Assembly (NCBI GenBank): GCA_026713285.1
Contig: JAPOOT010000088.1
Coordinates: forward strand, 1 to 13,025
Length of the DNA: 13,025 bases
Source: Gemmatimonadota bacterium
GTDB lineage: Bacteria; JAAXHH01
Reading direction: 5' to 3'
Part shown: positions 1 to 7,718 of the stretch, one piece after another
Position numbering within the stretch: position 1 is the stretch's first letter
Layout: each line of letters begins with the position of its first letter
The notes under the pieces: model-generated
What the model saw: the letters and a program-made list of their open reading frames with translations, nothing else
What the model was told of the DNA's origin: nothing
Database searches by the model: none
Translations under genes and position numbers: made by a program

Positions 1-336
1 GACCTGGCGATCTCGGAGGTCCACGCGATCACGACGTTCGAGCTTCCCTCACCGTTCGAGGACCTGGCGATCTCGGAGGGCCACGAGGTCACGACGTTCA
101 ACCTCCCTTCTCCAGTGGAAGAGAGCGTGTTATCGGAGGTCCACGCGATCACGACGTTCGAGCTTCCCTCTCCTGTGGCAGCGACGGGTCTGTCCGGAAC
201 CCATCCGGTCACGACCTTTGCCATCCCATCGCCTGTGGCAGCGACGGGTCTGTCCGGAACCCATCCGGTCACGACTTTTGCCATCCCGTCGCCTGTGGCA
301 GCGACGGGTCTGTCCGGAACCCATTCGATCGCGACG
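1..336 (+). repeat. 60-bp in-frame tandem repeats (five full, one partial copy)
   Basis: Units begin at 1, 61, 121, 181, 241 and 301; the last decays after about 35 bases. Each encodes 20 residues around the core HxITTFxLPSP. Units four and five differ at only two of 60 bases, both silent, which indicates recent duplication. Units one and three share 38 identical bases (13-50 and 133-170). The array probably continues upstream of the window. Confidence 0.93.
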
Positions 337-1245
337 CCAATGTCTTTGGGAGGGGATGGCCCGATGGCCGGAGGCAGTTTGGGTGAGTCGGTACGCGAAG
401 ACGGCTCCAGTGGCCGCGGCGAAGGCGGAGTGGCCGGGTCGGCCGGCGCGGGCGATTCCAGAGGCCTCGGCGCGGGCGATTCCAGAGACCTCGACGCGGG
501 CGGTTCCGGGGGCCTCGACGCGGGCGGTTCCGGGGGCGACGGTGAGACTGGCTCCGGTGGAGGACGTGATGCTGGCGGCATGGCTGGATTAAGCGCTGAA
601 GGCGGTTCGGGTGGACGTGGCACAGGCGATAGAGACGAGTCAGTCGGTGGCGCCGCCTCCGGTAGCGGAAGTGGAAGCGGCGTTGGTACCGGTAGCGGAA
701 GTGGTAGCGGCGTTGGCCCTGGTAGCGGAAGTGGCGTTGGTGCTGGAAGTGGACGTGGCGTTGGCTCCGGTGAAGGACGTGGCGCTGGCTCCGGTGAAGG
801 ACGTGGCGCTGGTTCCGGTGAAGGACGTGGCGCTGGCTCCGGTGAAGGACGTGGTGCTGGTTCTGGTGGCGAGGGCGCAGTGGCCGAGTTGATCGGCGAG
901 GTCGGCGCCGGGGGCGCCGGCGAAGGCGGTATGGGTGACGATTCGTCCTACAAATTGCGCTACGATACACCACCGATTCCGCGACGCGTCGACATAAGCA
1001 TATCCAGGAAAGAAATTCCCGGCAATCTACGTCATATCAAAGACAGCCTCGTAAAGTTCGAGTTGCTGATCAATGAGGTGGGCGAGGTCATTGAAGCGAA
1101 GATAGTAGAGTCAACCGGCTACGATGAAATCGACGCTCTGCTTCTCGAGAAGATGTACACCTCCTGGTATCGTCCCGCCAAGCTGAGAGGCGAGTCCGTC
1201 AAAGCCTGGATCGTCGTGGGCTATGGTTACCGGGTAGACAGGTAG
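1..1245 (+). CDS. TonB-family protein with repeat-built linker, 5' end missing
   Basis: The frame is open from base 1 to the TAG at 1243-1245 (414 residues visible), so the true start lies upstream. Residues 1-112 are 20-residue repeats of the form LSExHxITTFxLPSPV. Residues about 115-310 are Gly/Ser-rich and contain two further repeat blocks. Residues about 318-414 match a TonB C-terminal domain: a VKFELLINEVGEVIEAKIV strand pair, STGYDEIDALLLEKMYTSWYRPA, then a closing VKAWIVVGYGYRV strand. TonB domains couple inner-membrane energy to outer-membrane receptors and normally follow one N-terminal membrane helix and a periplasmic linker; that part is not in the window. TonB domains also occur at the C-terminus of BlaR1/M56-type membrane proteins, which cannot be excluded. 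A GTG at 115 is a possible internal start but falls inside the repeats, so it is unlikely to be the real one. The domain call is good; the partner is unknown. Confidence 0.8.
   Translation, partial: DLAISEVHAITTFELPSPFEDLAISEGHEVTTFNLPSPVEESVLSEVHAITTFELPSPVAATGLSGTHPVTTFAIPSPVAATGLSGTHPVTTFAIPSPVAATGLSGTHSIATPMSLGGDGPMAGGSLGESVREDGSSGRGEGGVAGSAGAGDSRGLGAGDSRDLDAGGSGGLDAGGSGGDGETGSGGGRDAGGMAGLSAEGGSGGRGTGDRDESVGGAASGSGSGSGVGTGSGSGSGVGPGSGSGVGAGSGRGVGSGEGRGAGSGEGRGAGSGEGRGAGSGEGRGAGSGGEGAVAELIGEVGAGGAGEGGMGDDSSYKLRYDTPPIPRRVDISISRKEIPGNLRHIKDSLVKFELLINEVGEVIEAKIVESTGYDEIDALLLEKMYTSWYRPAKLRGESVKAWIVVGYGYRVDR
445..540 (+). repeat. 24-bp in-frame tandem repeat, four copies
   Basis: Units start at 445, 469, 493 and 517 and encode the octapeptides GAGDSRGL, GAGDSRDL, DAGGSGGL and DAGGSGGD. 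The pattern suggests two successive duplications. It forms part of the Gly-rich linker of the TonB-family protein. Confidence 0.88.
763..858 (+). repeat. 24-bp in-frame tandem repeat (GSGEGRGA), four copies
   Basis: Units start at 763, 787, 811 and 835. All four encode GSGEGRGA, and the first two are identical in DNA. Upstream, about 661-762, is a looser Gly-Ser-Gly-Val repeat. The near-identity makes slippage-type length variation plausible. Confidence 0.92.
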
Positions 1246-1321
1246 ACGGGTTCATGTCCGAAAAAGTAAAATGCGCGAGACCCCGGGGTTGATAAACCGG
1301 TTTTGCGGGAAGCCCTCGCCA

Positions 1322-1354
1322 CGTGTGCGTGGAACCCTTGACCCGTGTGCATGG
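1322..1354 (+). promoter_or_regulatory. Direct repeat CGTGTGCRTGG, possible regulator site
   Basis: CGTGTGCGTGG (1322-1332) and CGTGTGCATGG (1344-1354) start 22 bases apart, about two helical turns, directly upstream of TATAAC at 1355. The placement suits a transcription factor binding site for the gene starting at 1429, but no regulator is identified. Confidence 0.3.
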
Positions 1355-1360
1355 TATAAC
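1352..1360 (+). promoter_or_regulatory. Candidate extended -10 promoter
   Basis: TGgTATAAC fits an extended -10 element (TGn before the -10 hexamer). No good -35 hexamer lies 16-18 bases upstream. The start codon at 1429 lies about 70 bases downstream. This is the best promoter candidate in the 183-base gap after the TonB-type gene. Confidence 0.35.
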
Positions 1361-1415
1361 TCATAAATGTCCTGGTATTTCGAGATGGCAGTTCCTGTTG
1401 CATGGCGGCGAGTTC

Positions 1416-1422
1416 AGGAGGG
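1416..1422 (+). promoter_or_regulatory. Strong ribosome binding site AGGAGGG deciding the 1429 start
   Basis: AGGAGGG ends six bases before ATG 1429, ideal spacing. It lies downstream of the in-frame ATG at 1402, so it can only serve the later start, which also gives a better placed signal peptide. Confidence 0.8.
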
Positions 1423-1428
1423 CAGAGC

Positions 1429-3960
1429 ATGCTGAACCCTTTTAATGTAAATTCGCGCGTTTCTGGCAATCGCCTCATCCTGGCCGGTGTCCTGTCCATG
1501 GCAATTTTGTGTGTTCCGCCACAGGCTCGATCTATGGCGCCGGACACACCGCCTCCGAATCTGTCTCCCCTTGAAGAAGGCAAACGCCTATACACACTGG
1601 ATCGGTACGCCGAAGCCCTTCCTTTCCTGCGCCAGGCAGTAAAACAAAACAGGAGATCGGTCGCCGCCCAATACTGGCTCGGCATGACCTTGTACGCCCT
1701 GGACCGGGACGACGAGGCGTTCAAGGCGTTCCGGTGGGTGGTGCGGAAAGACAGGTACTGGGCGCCGGGACACATGGGTCTGGGACTCGTGTACATGCGT
1801 TTGCCGCATCGAAGACTCGATGCAAGGAAGGCGATGCGCGAGGCGATAAGACTGGATCCGGGAAACGCGAAGTATCAGTATGACATGGGGATGACGTACA
1901 TGAACCAGAGTGACGAGGGTTGGCTCATCGGCAGTCATCAGGACGGCCGCAGCTATTTCCAGAAAGCCGTGGAACTGGATCCCCTGCATCCTGACGCCCA
2001 CTTTCAGCTTGGGCGTTGCTACGAGCAATTAAGACTTTCGGACCAGGGAAAGCAGGTCAGAGACCGGTACGACGACTACATCAAGGCGCTTACGGCGTAT
2101 CTTTTGCAGTACAAGGTTAATCCGGAACATCCCGAGGCGCTTCAGCGGTTCGCGAGTGTCTGCCACCGGTTCGAATATTACGAACGAGGCGCTGAACAGC
2201 TCAGAAAGATGGCAGAAGAGATAGTGGGCATAGCGCCGGATCTGATCCAGACCATGCTGACGCAGTTTGAAGCGTTGTCCATGAGTACGAAGAAACAGTA
2301 CGATTTACTGCAACGATCGCTGGAGGCCCACATAAAAACGCTGGACGTCGAGGAGCAGGCTGTTTACAGGGATCTGGTCCACGTGGCTCCTCCCGAGGAA
2401 CTTCAGGCATGGCGACTGGCTGAAGGCGAGGAACGAGAAGAACTCTGGACGGAATTCTGGAATTCCCGTGACTCGAACCCCGCCACCCTCGAAAACGAAC
2501 GTCTGGTCGAACATTACAAGCGGGTGATGTACGCCAGGATCCACTTTTCCAATTCGCAGTTCCCTTACGACCGCCGGGGCGAGATACACGTCCGCTACGG
2601 TCAGCCCGACGACCGGCAGAGGTTTCTGTACCGTGCAAATGAGGACCCCCGCGATTTGTATTCGCCGTCAGGGAATCCGGCGGTGGGCGAGATACGCGAA
2701 CGGAACTGGCAGTTTGGCTACCGGTTGAAAGTCGACCCGGGGCGGGTGGCCGTAACGCTGGATCAAGACACGAAGCATCGCGTGGGTTTCGGCTCGGGAT
2801 CCCTTCTGACGGCGAGCAACCTGGACGCGGATAACGACGGTTTAAAGGAGACCGACCAGGTCAACTATGAAACCGCCGTCATGCAAAGAAGGGGAATGGG
2901 TTCTTCATACCGGGCGGAAAGCTGGGTCTACGTGGCGCACGATATGGAACTGTTCTTCGTAGACCCTACGGGTGGGGGCCGGTTCGACTATCCCCACCGG
3001 ACGCTGGAGATCGACGAGAATTCCACGGCCATCGCGGTCGTGGGAGAGATGCGCAGGGAAGAAACGCTTCACCCGAAGAAGGTTGCCGTCACGTTGATCG
3101 ATCGCAGCCCCGAGGAATACAAACACGATTTCGGTGGCGACCCCCTGGACTATGCCTTCGATGTCGTCACCTTCCGTGGAGACGGGATGAAGACGGAAAT
3201 GGAGCTGACCTACAGCATTCCTGTCTGGCAGTTCGGAGACGTGGGCGACGGAAAGGGATCGGAGACTTTCTTAAAGAACCAGGTTACGCTACGGGACTTC
3301 AAATCCAGTCCGGTTTTCAACCAGAAATTCCGCTTCGGTCCCATCGAGCGGCCCAAACGCAGACTCAGTTCCGCTCAGTCGCGGGTATCCACCTACACGC
3401 TTGCTATCGACGTAAGGGCGCCTCAGGGCCAGTTCACGACGTGGGTGGACATGCGGGACGAAGCTTCCCAACGGGTCGGGGTCTACAAGAAACAGGTGAA
3501 TGTACGCGATTACCGGGGCGGCGCGCTGATGATCAGTGATCTGAAGCTTTCCACAGGTATCACACGGACCGACCGGACAGGACCCTTCGTACGAAATGGG
3601 CTGGCCATCGTGCCCCATCCCCTGCGCGTGTTCAGGCGCGGACAACTCGTGTACGTATATTACGAGGTATACAATCTGGATCTTGACGAATCGGCCAGGA
3701 CCTCCTACGAGACGCAATACGAGATCGTACCCGAGGGCACGCCCGCCCGGCCTTTCCGACCGTCCCGTCAGTTGAAGGACATGCAGACGGTCCTGCTGAC
3801 CTTCGAAGGCGAAGGTCTGTCGAGCGAGGAAGCCGAATTCACGGCGATGGACACCACCAACCTTACGCCGGGAGTGTATGTGCTCACGGTGACGTTCGTG
3901 GACCGCCATGCCGGCAATAGCGTGTCTGAAGCAGCCAGCTTCATTGTCGTGGAAGAATAG
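1429..3960 (+). CDS. Secreted TPR and GWxTD-domain protein
   Basis: The product has 843 residues from ATG 1429, chosen for its strong ribosome binding site. The N-terminus has a basic stretch and a hydrophobic core (LILAGVLSMAILCV), a likely signal peptide. Residues about 45-270 are TPR-like helices (for example EGKRLYTLDRYAEALPFLR and KAMREAIRLDPGNAKYQYD). A GWxTD-family core follows at about 334-400, with EELWTEFWNSRDSNP, NERLVEHYKRVMYA and YDRRGEIHVRYGQPDD. The name-giving GWxTD is replaced by QFPYD, but the D-R-x-G-x-I-x-x-R-Y-G-x-P-D backbone remains. Residues 466-476 (DADNDGLKETD) look like an EF-hand-type calcium loop. The C-terminal part (about 600-843) appears beta-rich. GWxTD proteins are mostly uncharacterised envelope proteins of FCB-related bacteria, so no biochemical role can be given. 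The gene follows the TonB-type gene on the same strand and converges on the minus-strand block. Confidence 0.85.
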   Translation: MLNPFNVNSRVSGNRLILAGVLSMAILCVPPQARSMAPDTPPPNLSPLEEGKRLYTLDRYAEALPFLRQAVKQNRRSVAAQYWLGMTLYALDRDDEAFKAFRWVVRKDRYWAPGHMGLGLVYMRLPHRRLDARKAMREAIRLDPGNAKYQYDMGMTYMNQSDEGWLIGSHQDGRSYFQKAVELDPLHPDAHFQLGRCYEQLRLSDQGKQVRDRYDDYIKALTAYLLQYKVNPEHPEALQRFASVCHRFEYYERGAEQLRKMAEEIVGIAPDLIQTMLTQFEALSMSTKKQYDLLQRSLEAHIKTLDVEEQAVYRDLVHVAPPEELQAWRLAEGEEREELWTEFWNSRDSNPATLENERLVEHYKRVMYARIHFSNSQFPYDRRGEIHVRYGQPDDRQRFLYRANEDPRDLYSPSGNPAVGEIRERNWQFGYRLKVDPGRVAVTLDQDTKHRVGFGSGSLLTASNLDADNDGLKETDQVNYETAVMQRRGMGSSYRAESWVYVAHDMELFFVDPTGGGRFDYPHRTLEIDENSTAIAVVGEMRREETLHPKKVAVTLIDRSPEEYKHDFGGDPLDYAFDVVTFRGDGMKTEMELTYSIPVWQFGDVGDGKGSETFLKNQVTLRDFKSSPVFNQKFRFGPIERPKRRLSSAQSRVSTYTLAIDVRAPQGQFTTWVDMRDEASQRVGVYKKQVNVRDYRGGALMISDLKLSTGITRTDRTGPFVRNGLAIVPHPLRVFRRGQLVYVYYEVYNLDLDESARTSYETQYEIVPEGTPARPFRPSRQLKDMQTVLLTFEGEGLSSEEAEFTAMDTTNLTPGVYVLTVTFVDRHAGNSVSEAASFIVVEE

Positions 3961-4008
3961 GGAGTCAAATCCGGCCACGGTCCTCCACGCCGCCTGAACG
4001 ATATCTCC

Positions 4009-4950
4009 TCAGATACGGACATCGTCGAACGTTCCCCTCTCCGGCAGTCCCGCCACGGTGCAGTTCACGCTTGCGACCCGGTTCGCGAGACGGGTTGCCC
4101 GGGCGGGGTCCTTCGAAGCCAGGTACTCGGTTACGAAGCCGGCGGCAAAGGCGTCCCCGCAGCCGGTCGTATCGACCATTTCTGTGACCGGTACCGACGG
4201 AATGACGACGGATTTGACCGAATTGTCCTCGCGATAGACCGTGACGGGACCGAGAGCCCCCCGGGTGACTGTGCATACGGAGGGACCAAGTGTGGTAATC
4301 GACCGTCCGAAGGCTATGAAATCATCCTCCGCCTCAAGCGGCCCCCTTGACGCAGTCGCCGCTTCATTACCCGCGCCCGCCAGCAGACGAGCCTCTACTT
4401 CGTTCATCTGAACGACGTCGAACATCTCGATCCATCGCCGCCAGTCCGCGGGCGCCCGTCTTCGCCGGTAACCCTCCGCGTCGATACCCAGACAGAGGTT
4501 GTGCACATCGAGGTAAAGCAACCCGGAGGCGCTGCCCCGTATCGTCTCCATGTTCTTCAGGCTGATATCGTCGCCTACGATGAAATTCACCAGCAGGGCG
4601 TCGAGATCCAGGAAAGGTTCGATCTGTTCGAGGGGAATGGGTCCGACGTGGTTGGTCAACTGCTCGACTTTCTCCAGGGCCCCGTCGTACCGGATCCGGT
4701 TTCGGCTGGTGCCTTTACGGGAAAGGGCGACTCCCCGGGTGCTCGCGGCGGGTCGTGAGTCCAGGATGGCGCGCATGGCGTCGTAGCATTCCGCGCCGAT
4801 GCGGCTGATGGGATAAACACGGTCGCCGTCTCCGACGAGGTCGGCCATTACGGTGGTGTTGTACAATATGCCGCCGAGGTCCTGAATCCGACGGCCGCCG
4901 GCCATGAAGATGGTGTCGTGGTTGATGAGGCCGATGATGCCAATACGCAT
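4009..4950 (-). CDS. PfkB (ribokinase)-family sugar kinase
   Basis: The product has 313 residues, normal for the PfkB family, which transfers phosphate from ATP to a hydroxyl of a sugar or nucleoside. The second PfkB signature is clear: DTTGCGDAFAAGF begins at D260, with the catalytic Asp at 266 and the anion-hole GCG before it. Other family marks are the MNEVEARLL segment, the VTRGALGPV strand near the ATP site and the N-terminal IGIIGLINHDT strand. Start ATG 4950 lies 12 bases after the stop of the glycosyltransferase gene, so it is the last gene of the minus-strand block. The neighbour suggests sugar activation for envelope glycans. It lacks a recognisable HldE/HldA kinase N-terminus, so heptose phosphorylation is only a possibility; the substrate is unknown. 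Confidence 0.85.
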   Translation of the reverse strand: MRIGIIGLINHDTIFMAGGRRIQDLGGILYNTTVMADLVGDGDRVYPISRIGAECYDAMRAILDSRPAASTRGVALSRKGTSRNRIRYDGALEKVEQLTNHVGPIPLEQIEPFLDLDALLVNFIVGDDISLKNMETIRGSASGLLYLDVHNLCLGIDAEGYRRRRAPADWRRWIEMFDVVQMNEVEARLLAGAGNEAATASRGPLEAEDDFIAFGRSITTLGPSVCTVTRGALGPVTVYREDNSVKSVVIPSVPVTEMVDTTGCGDAFAAGFVTEYLASKDPARATRLANRVASVNCTVAGLPERGTFDDVRI

Positions 4951-4962
4951 GTGTTTTCCGAA

Positions 4963-6000
4963 TCAGTCCATGACAGGGGGCACAGGTTTCCCGAGATGAA
5001 CGGCTACGGCTTCGACCACTTGCTCCGCGGTGATGCCGCGCATGCAGTCGTGGGTCCCGATGGGACAGCGATCTCCGCCATGAGGACTGCACGGCCGGCA
5101 GTCCAGTGGCGTTTCGACGACCCGGTGCCCGTGTCCGAACGGGACAAAGCCGAATGCGGGTACCGTCGGTCCGAAGACGGCTACGACCGGTGTGTTCATC
5201 GCGGCGGCCACGTGGCCCATTCCAGTGTCGTTCGATACCACGGCGGAGCAACGGGCGGCGAGCGCTGCCGATTGCAGCAGGGTCAGCTGTCCGGCCGCGT
5301 TTAACGGATCGACGCCGGACTCTGCGGAGATTTCGGCGCAGAGCGGCCGGTCCTCGGAACTGCCGAATAGCACGGAACGGTACCCGTATACCTCGGCGAG
5401 ACGGCGGATCAACTCCGCGAAACGGCCAGGCAGCCATCGCTTGGTCGCCCAGACCGAACCGGGACTTACGCCGCAAATCTGTTCGGTCGGTGCAATACCC
5501 GAATCCCGCATCAGCGAATCCACCCGTTTCCTGTCGTGGTCATCCGGGTAAAGGGCGGGGTGTATCCCGTTCGTATCCACCTCCCATGAAGCGAGAAGAG
5601 AGAGGTTACGCTCGACTTCGTGGACGGCCCGGTAGCTGACCCGGTCCGTAAGGAGCATCCTGCCCGCGCTCCGATCGAATCCCACCCGGACGGGTACGCC
5701 GGCCAAGTAAGCCAGCAGCGCGCTACGGAATGACCGGTGGGGGATCAACGCCGCGTCGAAGGCAGCGTCACGCAACCCGCGGGCGAGGCGAAGCAGTTCG
5801 AGGGGTCCTTTTTGCAGGCCTTTCTTGTCGTAAATGACGATGTCGTCGACGTGGGGATTGTTCCGAAGCAGATTCGCCGTTTCGGGCCGCACTACGGCTC
5901 CGACGCGGCCGGCGCCCAGCCGGGTCCTGGCCGCTTCGATCAAAGAGGTGGACAGCACGAGGTCGCCCACGAATGCGGTTTGTATGACGAGAATGCTCAA
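4963..6000 (-). CDS. Glycosyltransferase family 9, LPS heptosyltransferase II-like
   Basis: The product has 345 residues, the usual size of WaaF/WaaC-type enzymes, which move heptose from ADP-heptose to the LPS inner core at the cytoplasmic face of the inner membrane. The N-terminal strand ILVIQTAFVGDLVLSTSL is typical. The C-terminal donor-binding motif SNDTGMGHVAAAMNTPVVAVFGPT spans about 256-279, with D258 and H263. A Cys-rich segment follows (C301, C304, C312, C319; CRPC then RCPIGTHDC), also common in this family. The start is TTG at 6000: an in-frame stop at 6031-6033 with no ATG or GTG after it excludes earlier starts, and the first strand begins directly at the TTG. AGGGA lies about ten bases upstream. 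It sits 44 bases after the lipoprotein gene and 12 before the sugar kinase. Donor and acceptor sugars are inferred, so no symbol is given. Confidence 0.85.
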   Translation of the reverse strand: MSILVIQTAFVGDLVLSTSLIEAARTRLGAGRVGAVVRPETANLLRNNPHVDDIVIYDKKGLQKGPLELLRLARGLRDAAFDAALIPHRSFRSALLAYLAGVPVRVGFDRSAGRMLLTDRVSYRAVHEVERNLSLLASWEVDTNGIHPALYPDDHDRKRVDSLMRDSGIAPTEQICGVSPGSVWATKRWLPGRFAELIRRLAEVYGYRSVLFGSSEDRPLCAEISAESGVDPLNAAGQLTLLQSAALAARCSAVVSNDTGMGHVAAAMNTPVVAVFGPTVPAFGFVPFGHGHRVVETPLDCRPCSPHGGDRCPIGTHDCMRGITAEQVVEAVAVHLGKPVPPVMD

Positions 6001-6044
6001 CCCGTTGGGATCCCTGGTCGAAACGCGGACTCAAAGGCGCGCGA

Positions 6045-6710
6045 TTACTTCCTGAGCGAATTCAATAACGCCTGGAACTCGCCTTCCGCGCCCAGGACGG
6101 TCTTTTCCGGTCCGGTGAGTTTGAGGAATACGTTGCCTTCCGGCGCTTCGATGATGGCGCCGAGCATTTTGTAGCCCGGTTTTTTCACGGTGCCGGACTG
6201 GAACATGGGGCCCATGGAGGCGAGGTACGTACCCGCCAGGGACACCGTGGTCACGCCCAGATCGTTTATGTTCGACTTCCGCTCGGCCGGTGAGGACGGT
6301 CCACCGGATTCCGTCTCGAACTGGTCCCGCCATCGCTGCAGGTTCAGGTCAACGCTGCCTCCCTGCCCCTGGCCGAAAAAGAACACGGCGCATTCACCGG
6401 GTTCGTCGTCCCCCTCGGCCATCGGAATCAGATAGGTCGCCACGCGCATCATCCGGGGAGGTTGCGGCTCCCAGCGCGAGGGCACGGTCCAGGCGACGCC
6501 CGCGGTTTCGCCCGACGTCGTATTCTCCTGGGCATTCACCTGCGCGGGGACGTCCGGACTCTCAGCGACGGCGGGAATCGTCGCCGGTGGTGGGGGATCG
6601 GACGGCGGTTGCGGCGACCGCGGATCGGATTGTTCTCCACCGTTTCCGCAGGCCGTTGAGATTCCAAACAGCAAAACGGCGGTAATAGCAACGAGGGGAT
6701 GGCGTGGCAT
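6045..6710 (-). CDS. Lipoprotein with Pro-rich linker, function unknown
   Basis: The product has 221 residues from ATG 6710. A GGAG sits nine bases upstream and the gene begins 14 bases after the acyltransferase stop; an earlier GTG-type start at 6767 would overlap that gene and put the signal peptide inside the protein. MPRHPLVAITAVLLFGISTAC is a signal peptide ending in a slightly weak lipobox (S18-T19-A20-C21). Residues about 22-70 are rich in Pro, Ser and Gln, a flexible spacer. The remainder is a compact domain that opens with VAWTVPSRWEPQPPRMMRV and contains ECAVFFFGQGQGGSVDLNL and LAGTYLASMGPMF. I recall proteins of this pattern from other Gram-negative genomes as uncharacterised, but cannot name a family. 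It is probably anchored in a periplasmic membrane leaflet. No function is claimed. Confidence 0.75.
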   Translation of the reverse strand: MPRHPLVAITAVLLFGISTACGNGGEQSDPRSPQPPSDPPPPATIPAVAESPDVPAQVNAQENTTSGETAGVAWTVPSRWEPQPPRMMRVATYLIPMAEGDDEPGECAVFFFGQGQGGSVDLNLQRWRDQFETESGGPSSPAERKSNINDLGVTTVSLAGTYLASMGPMFQSGTVKKPGYKMLGAIIEAPEGNVFLKLTGPEKTVLGAEGEFQALLNSLRK

Positions 6711-6724
6711 GTAACAGGTCTCCT

Positions 6725-7630
6725 TTACTGTACGTGATTTGAATCCGCGGGCGCCGGGGTCTTCCACCGCCGGTGTACCCAGAACCAGTGATCGGGATAA
6801 TCCAGGATGTACCGGGCCAGCACGTCCGTGTACGCCTGGGTAGTCCGTACGATATCGGCCGGTTCATCACCGGTCGCTATCGCTTCGATCGGGGTTTCGA
6901 AACAGACCCGGTGGCATTCCGGGCCGGATCGTATGATGAAACATGGCACGATGGGGGCGCCCGTGCGCAGCGCGAAGAGCGCCGGTCCCTGGTAGGTGGA
7001 CGCCCCTGACCCCAGAAACTCGACGAACACGCCGCCGGCGCCCGCGTCCTGGTCCGCGAGCAGCCCGACACATTCGTTTCGCCGCAGCGCCCTGAATATA
7101 GCGGACGGCGCGGAATCCATCGGGGTCACCGCCATGCCCAGTCGCTCGCGTCCCTCGTGCACCAGGCGGTCGACGGCGGGATTATGCAGCTTCTTCGCGA
7201 CGACAGAAATGGGATAGCCGAGAAAGGCGACCGTCGCGCCAAGCAACTCCCAATAACCGAAATGGCCGGTGACCAGAATGACCCCGCGCCCTCCCTGGCG
7301 GGCACGTGCGACGTGCTCCTCTCCCGAGATCGCAATCCGGTCCCGCAGATCCGGCGTCCTCCCCGCGAGCAAGCGGGCGTGTTCCACGGCCGTCCGCCCC
7401 AATTGGCGGTAAATTGACCGGGCCGTGGCCTGGCGCTTGCTGTCATCCCCGGTTTCGCCGTAGATACGGACCAGGTGTTCCATGACCAGCTTCTTCCGTA
7501 TGCCGGTCACGTGAAAGACCAGGTCTCCGAGGATATCGCCCACCCGCGTTGCCCGGACAGGAGAAAGCCGCCTTGTCAGCGACATCAACAGCCGGAGTCC
7601 CGCGTATTCGACCAGGTGCGACAGTTTCAT
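6725..7630 (-). CDS. Lipid A biosynthesis acyltransferase, LpxL/HtrB-like
   Basis: The product has 301 residues, the usual size of the lysophospholipid (lipid A) acyltransferase family, which adds secondary acyl chains to the lipid A precursor at the inner membrane. The catalytic HxxxxE motif is present as GHFGYWE (H123, E128). Other family marks are VVAKKLHNPAVDRLV, GLLADQDAGAGGVFVEFLG, the hydrophobic GPALFALRTGAPIVPCFI segment and the closing DYPDHWFWVHRRWKT, close to the typical C-terminus. A clear N-terminal membrane helix is not obvious, unlike in enteric LpxL. Start ATG 7630 follows an 88-base gap after the peptidase gene, one of the two largest gaps in the block. Its neighbour, a family 9 glycosyltransferase, supports a lipopolysaccharide role. 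Which acyl position it modifies cannot be told. Confidence 0.88.
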   Translation of the reverse strand: MKLSHLVEYAGLRLLMSLTRRLSPVRATRVGDILGDLVFHVTGIRKKLVMEHLVRIYGETGDDSKRQATARSIYRQLGRTAVEHARLLAGRTPDLRDRIAISGEEHVARARQGGRGVILVTGHFGYWELLGATVAFLGYPISVVAKKLHNPAVDRLVHEGRERLGMAVTPMDSAPSAIFRALRRNECVGLLADQDAGAGGVFVEFLGSGASTYQGPALFALRTGAPIVPCFIIRSGPECHRVCFETPIEAIATGDEPADIVRTTQAYTDVLARYILDYPDHWFWVHRRWKTPAPADSNHVQ

Positions 7631-7718
7631 TCGAAACGGACTCTCATTTGCGCACGATCACACCGTTCGATATCACTGTCCTGTTCAGTGGCTGCAAGGT
7701 TCCGGCGGAGGGTAGCGA

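Noticed and set aside
1..336. CRISPR array
   Set aside because: The repeats are contiguous, in frame and without unique spacers, so they are coding repeats.
269..973. Long minus-strand reading frame opposite the TonB-type gene
   Set aside because: Arg/His-rich translation produced by the Gly-rich repeats on the other strand; no domain or ribosome binding site.
1338..1360. TTGACC plus TATAAC as a standard promoter
   Set aside because: The spacer is only 11 bases, too short for a sigma-70 promoter; kept only as an extended -10 candidate.
1402..1428. Upstream ATG 1402 as start of the GWxTD gene
   Set aside because: The strong AGGAGGG site lies after it and fits ATG 1429; the extra residues would precede the signal peptide.
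3961..4008. Bidirectional terminator between convergent genes
   Set aside because: No stable hairpin with a T-run was visible in these 48 bases.
7674..7690. CACTG/CAGTG hairpin in the gap before the acyltransferase gene
   Set aside because: The stem is only five bases with no T-run, so it is not convincing as a terminator or operator.
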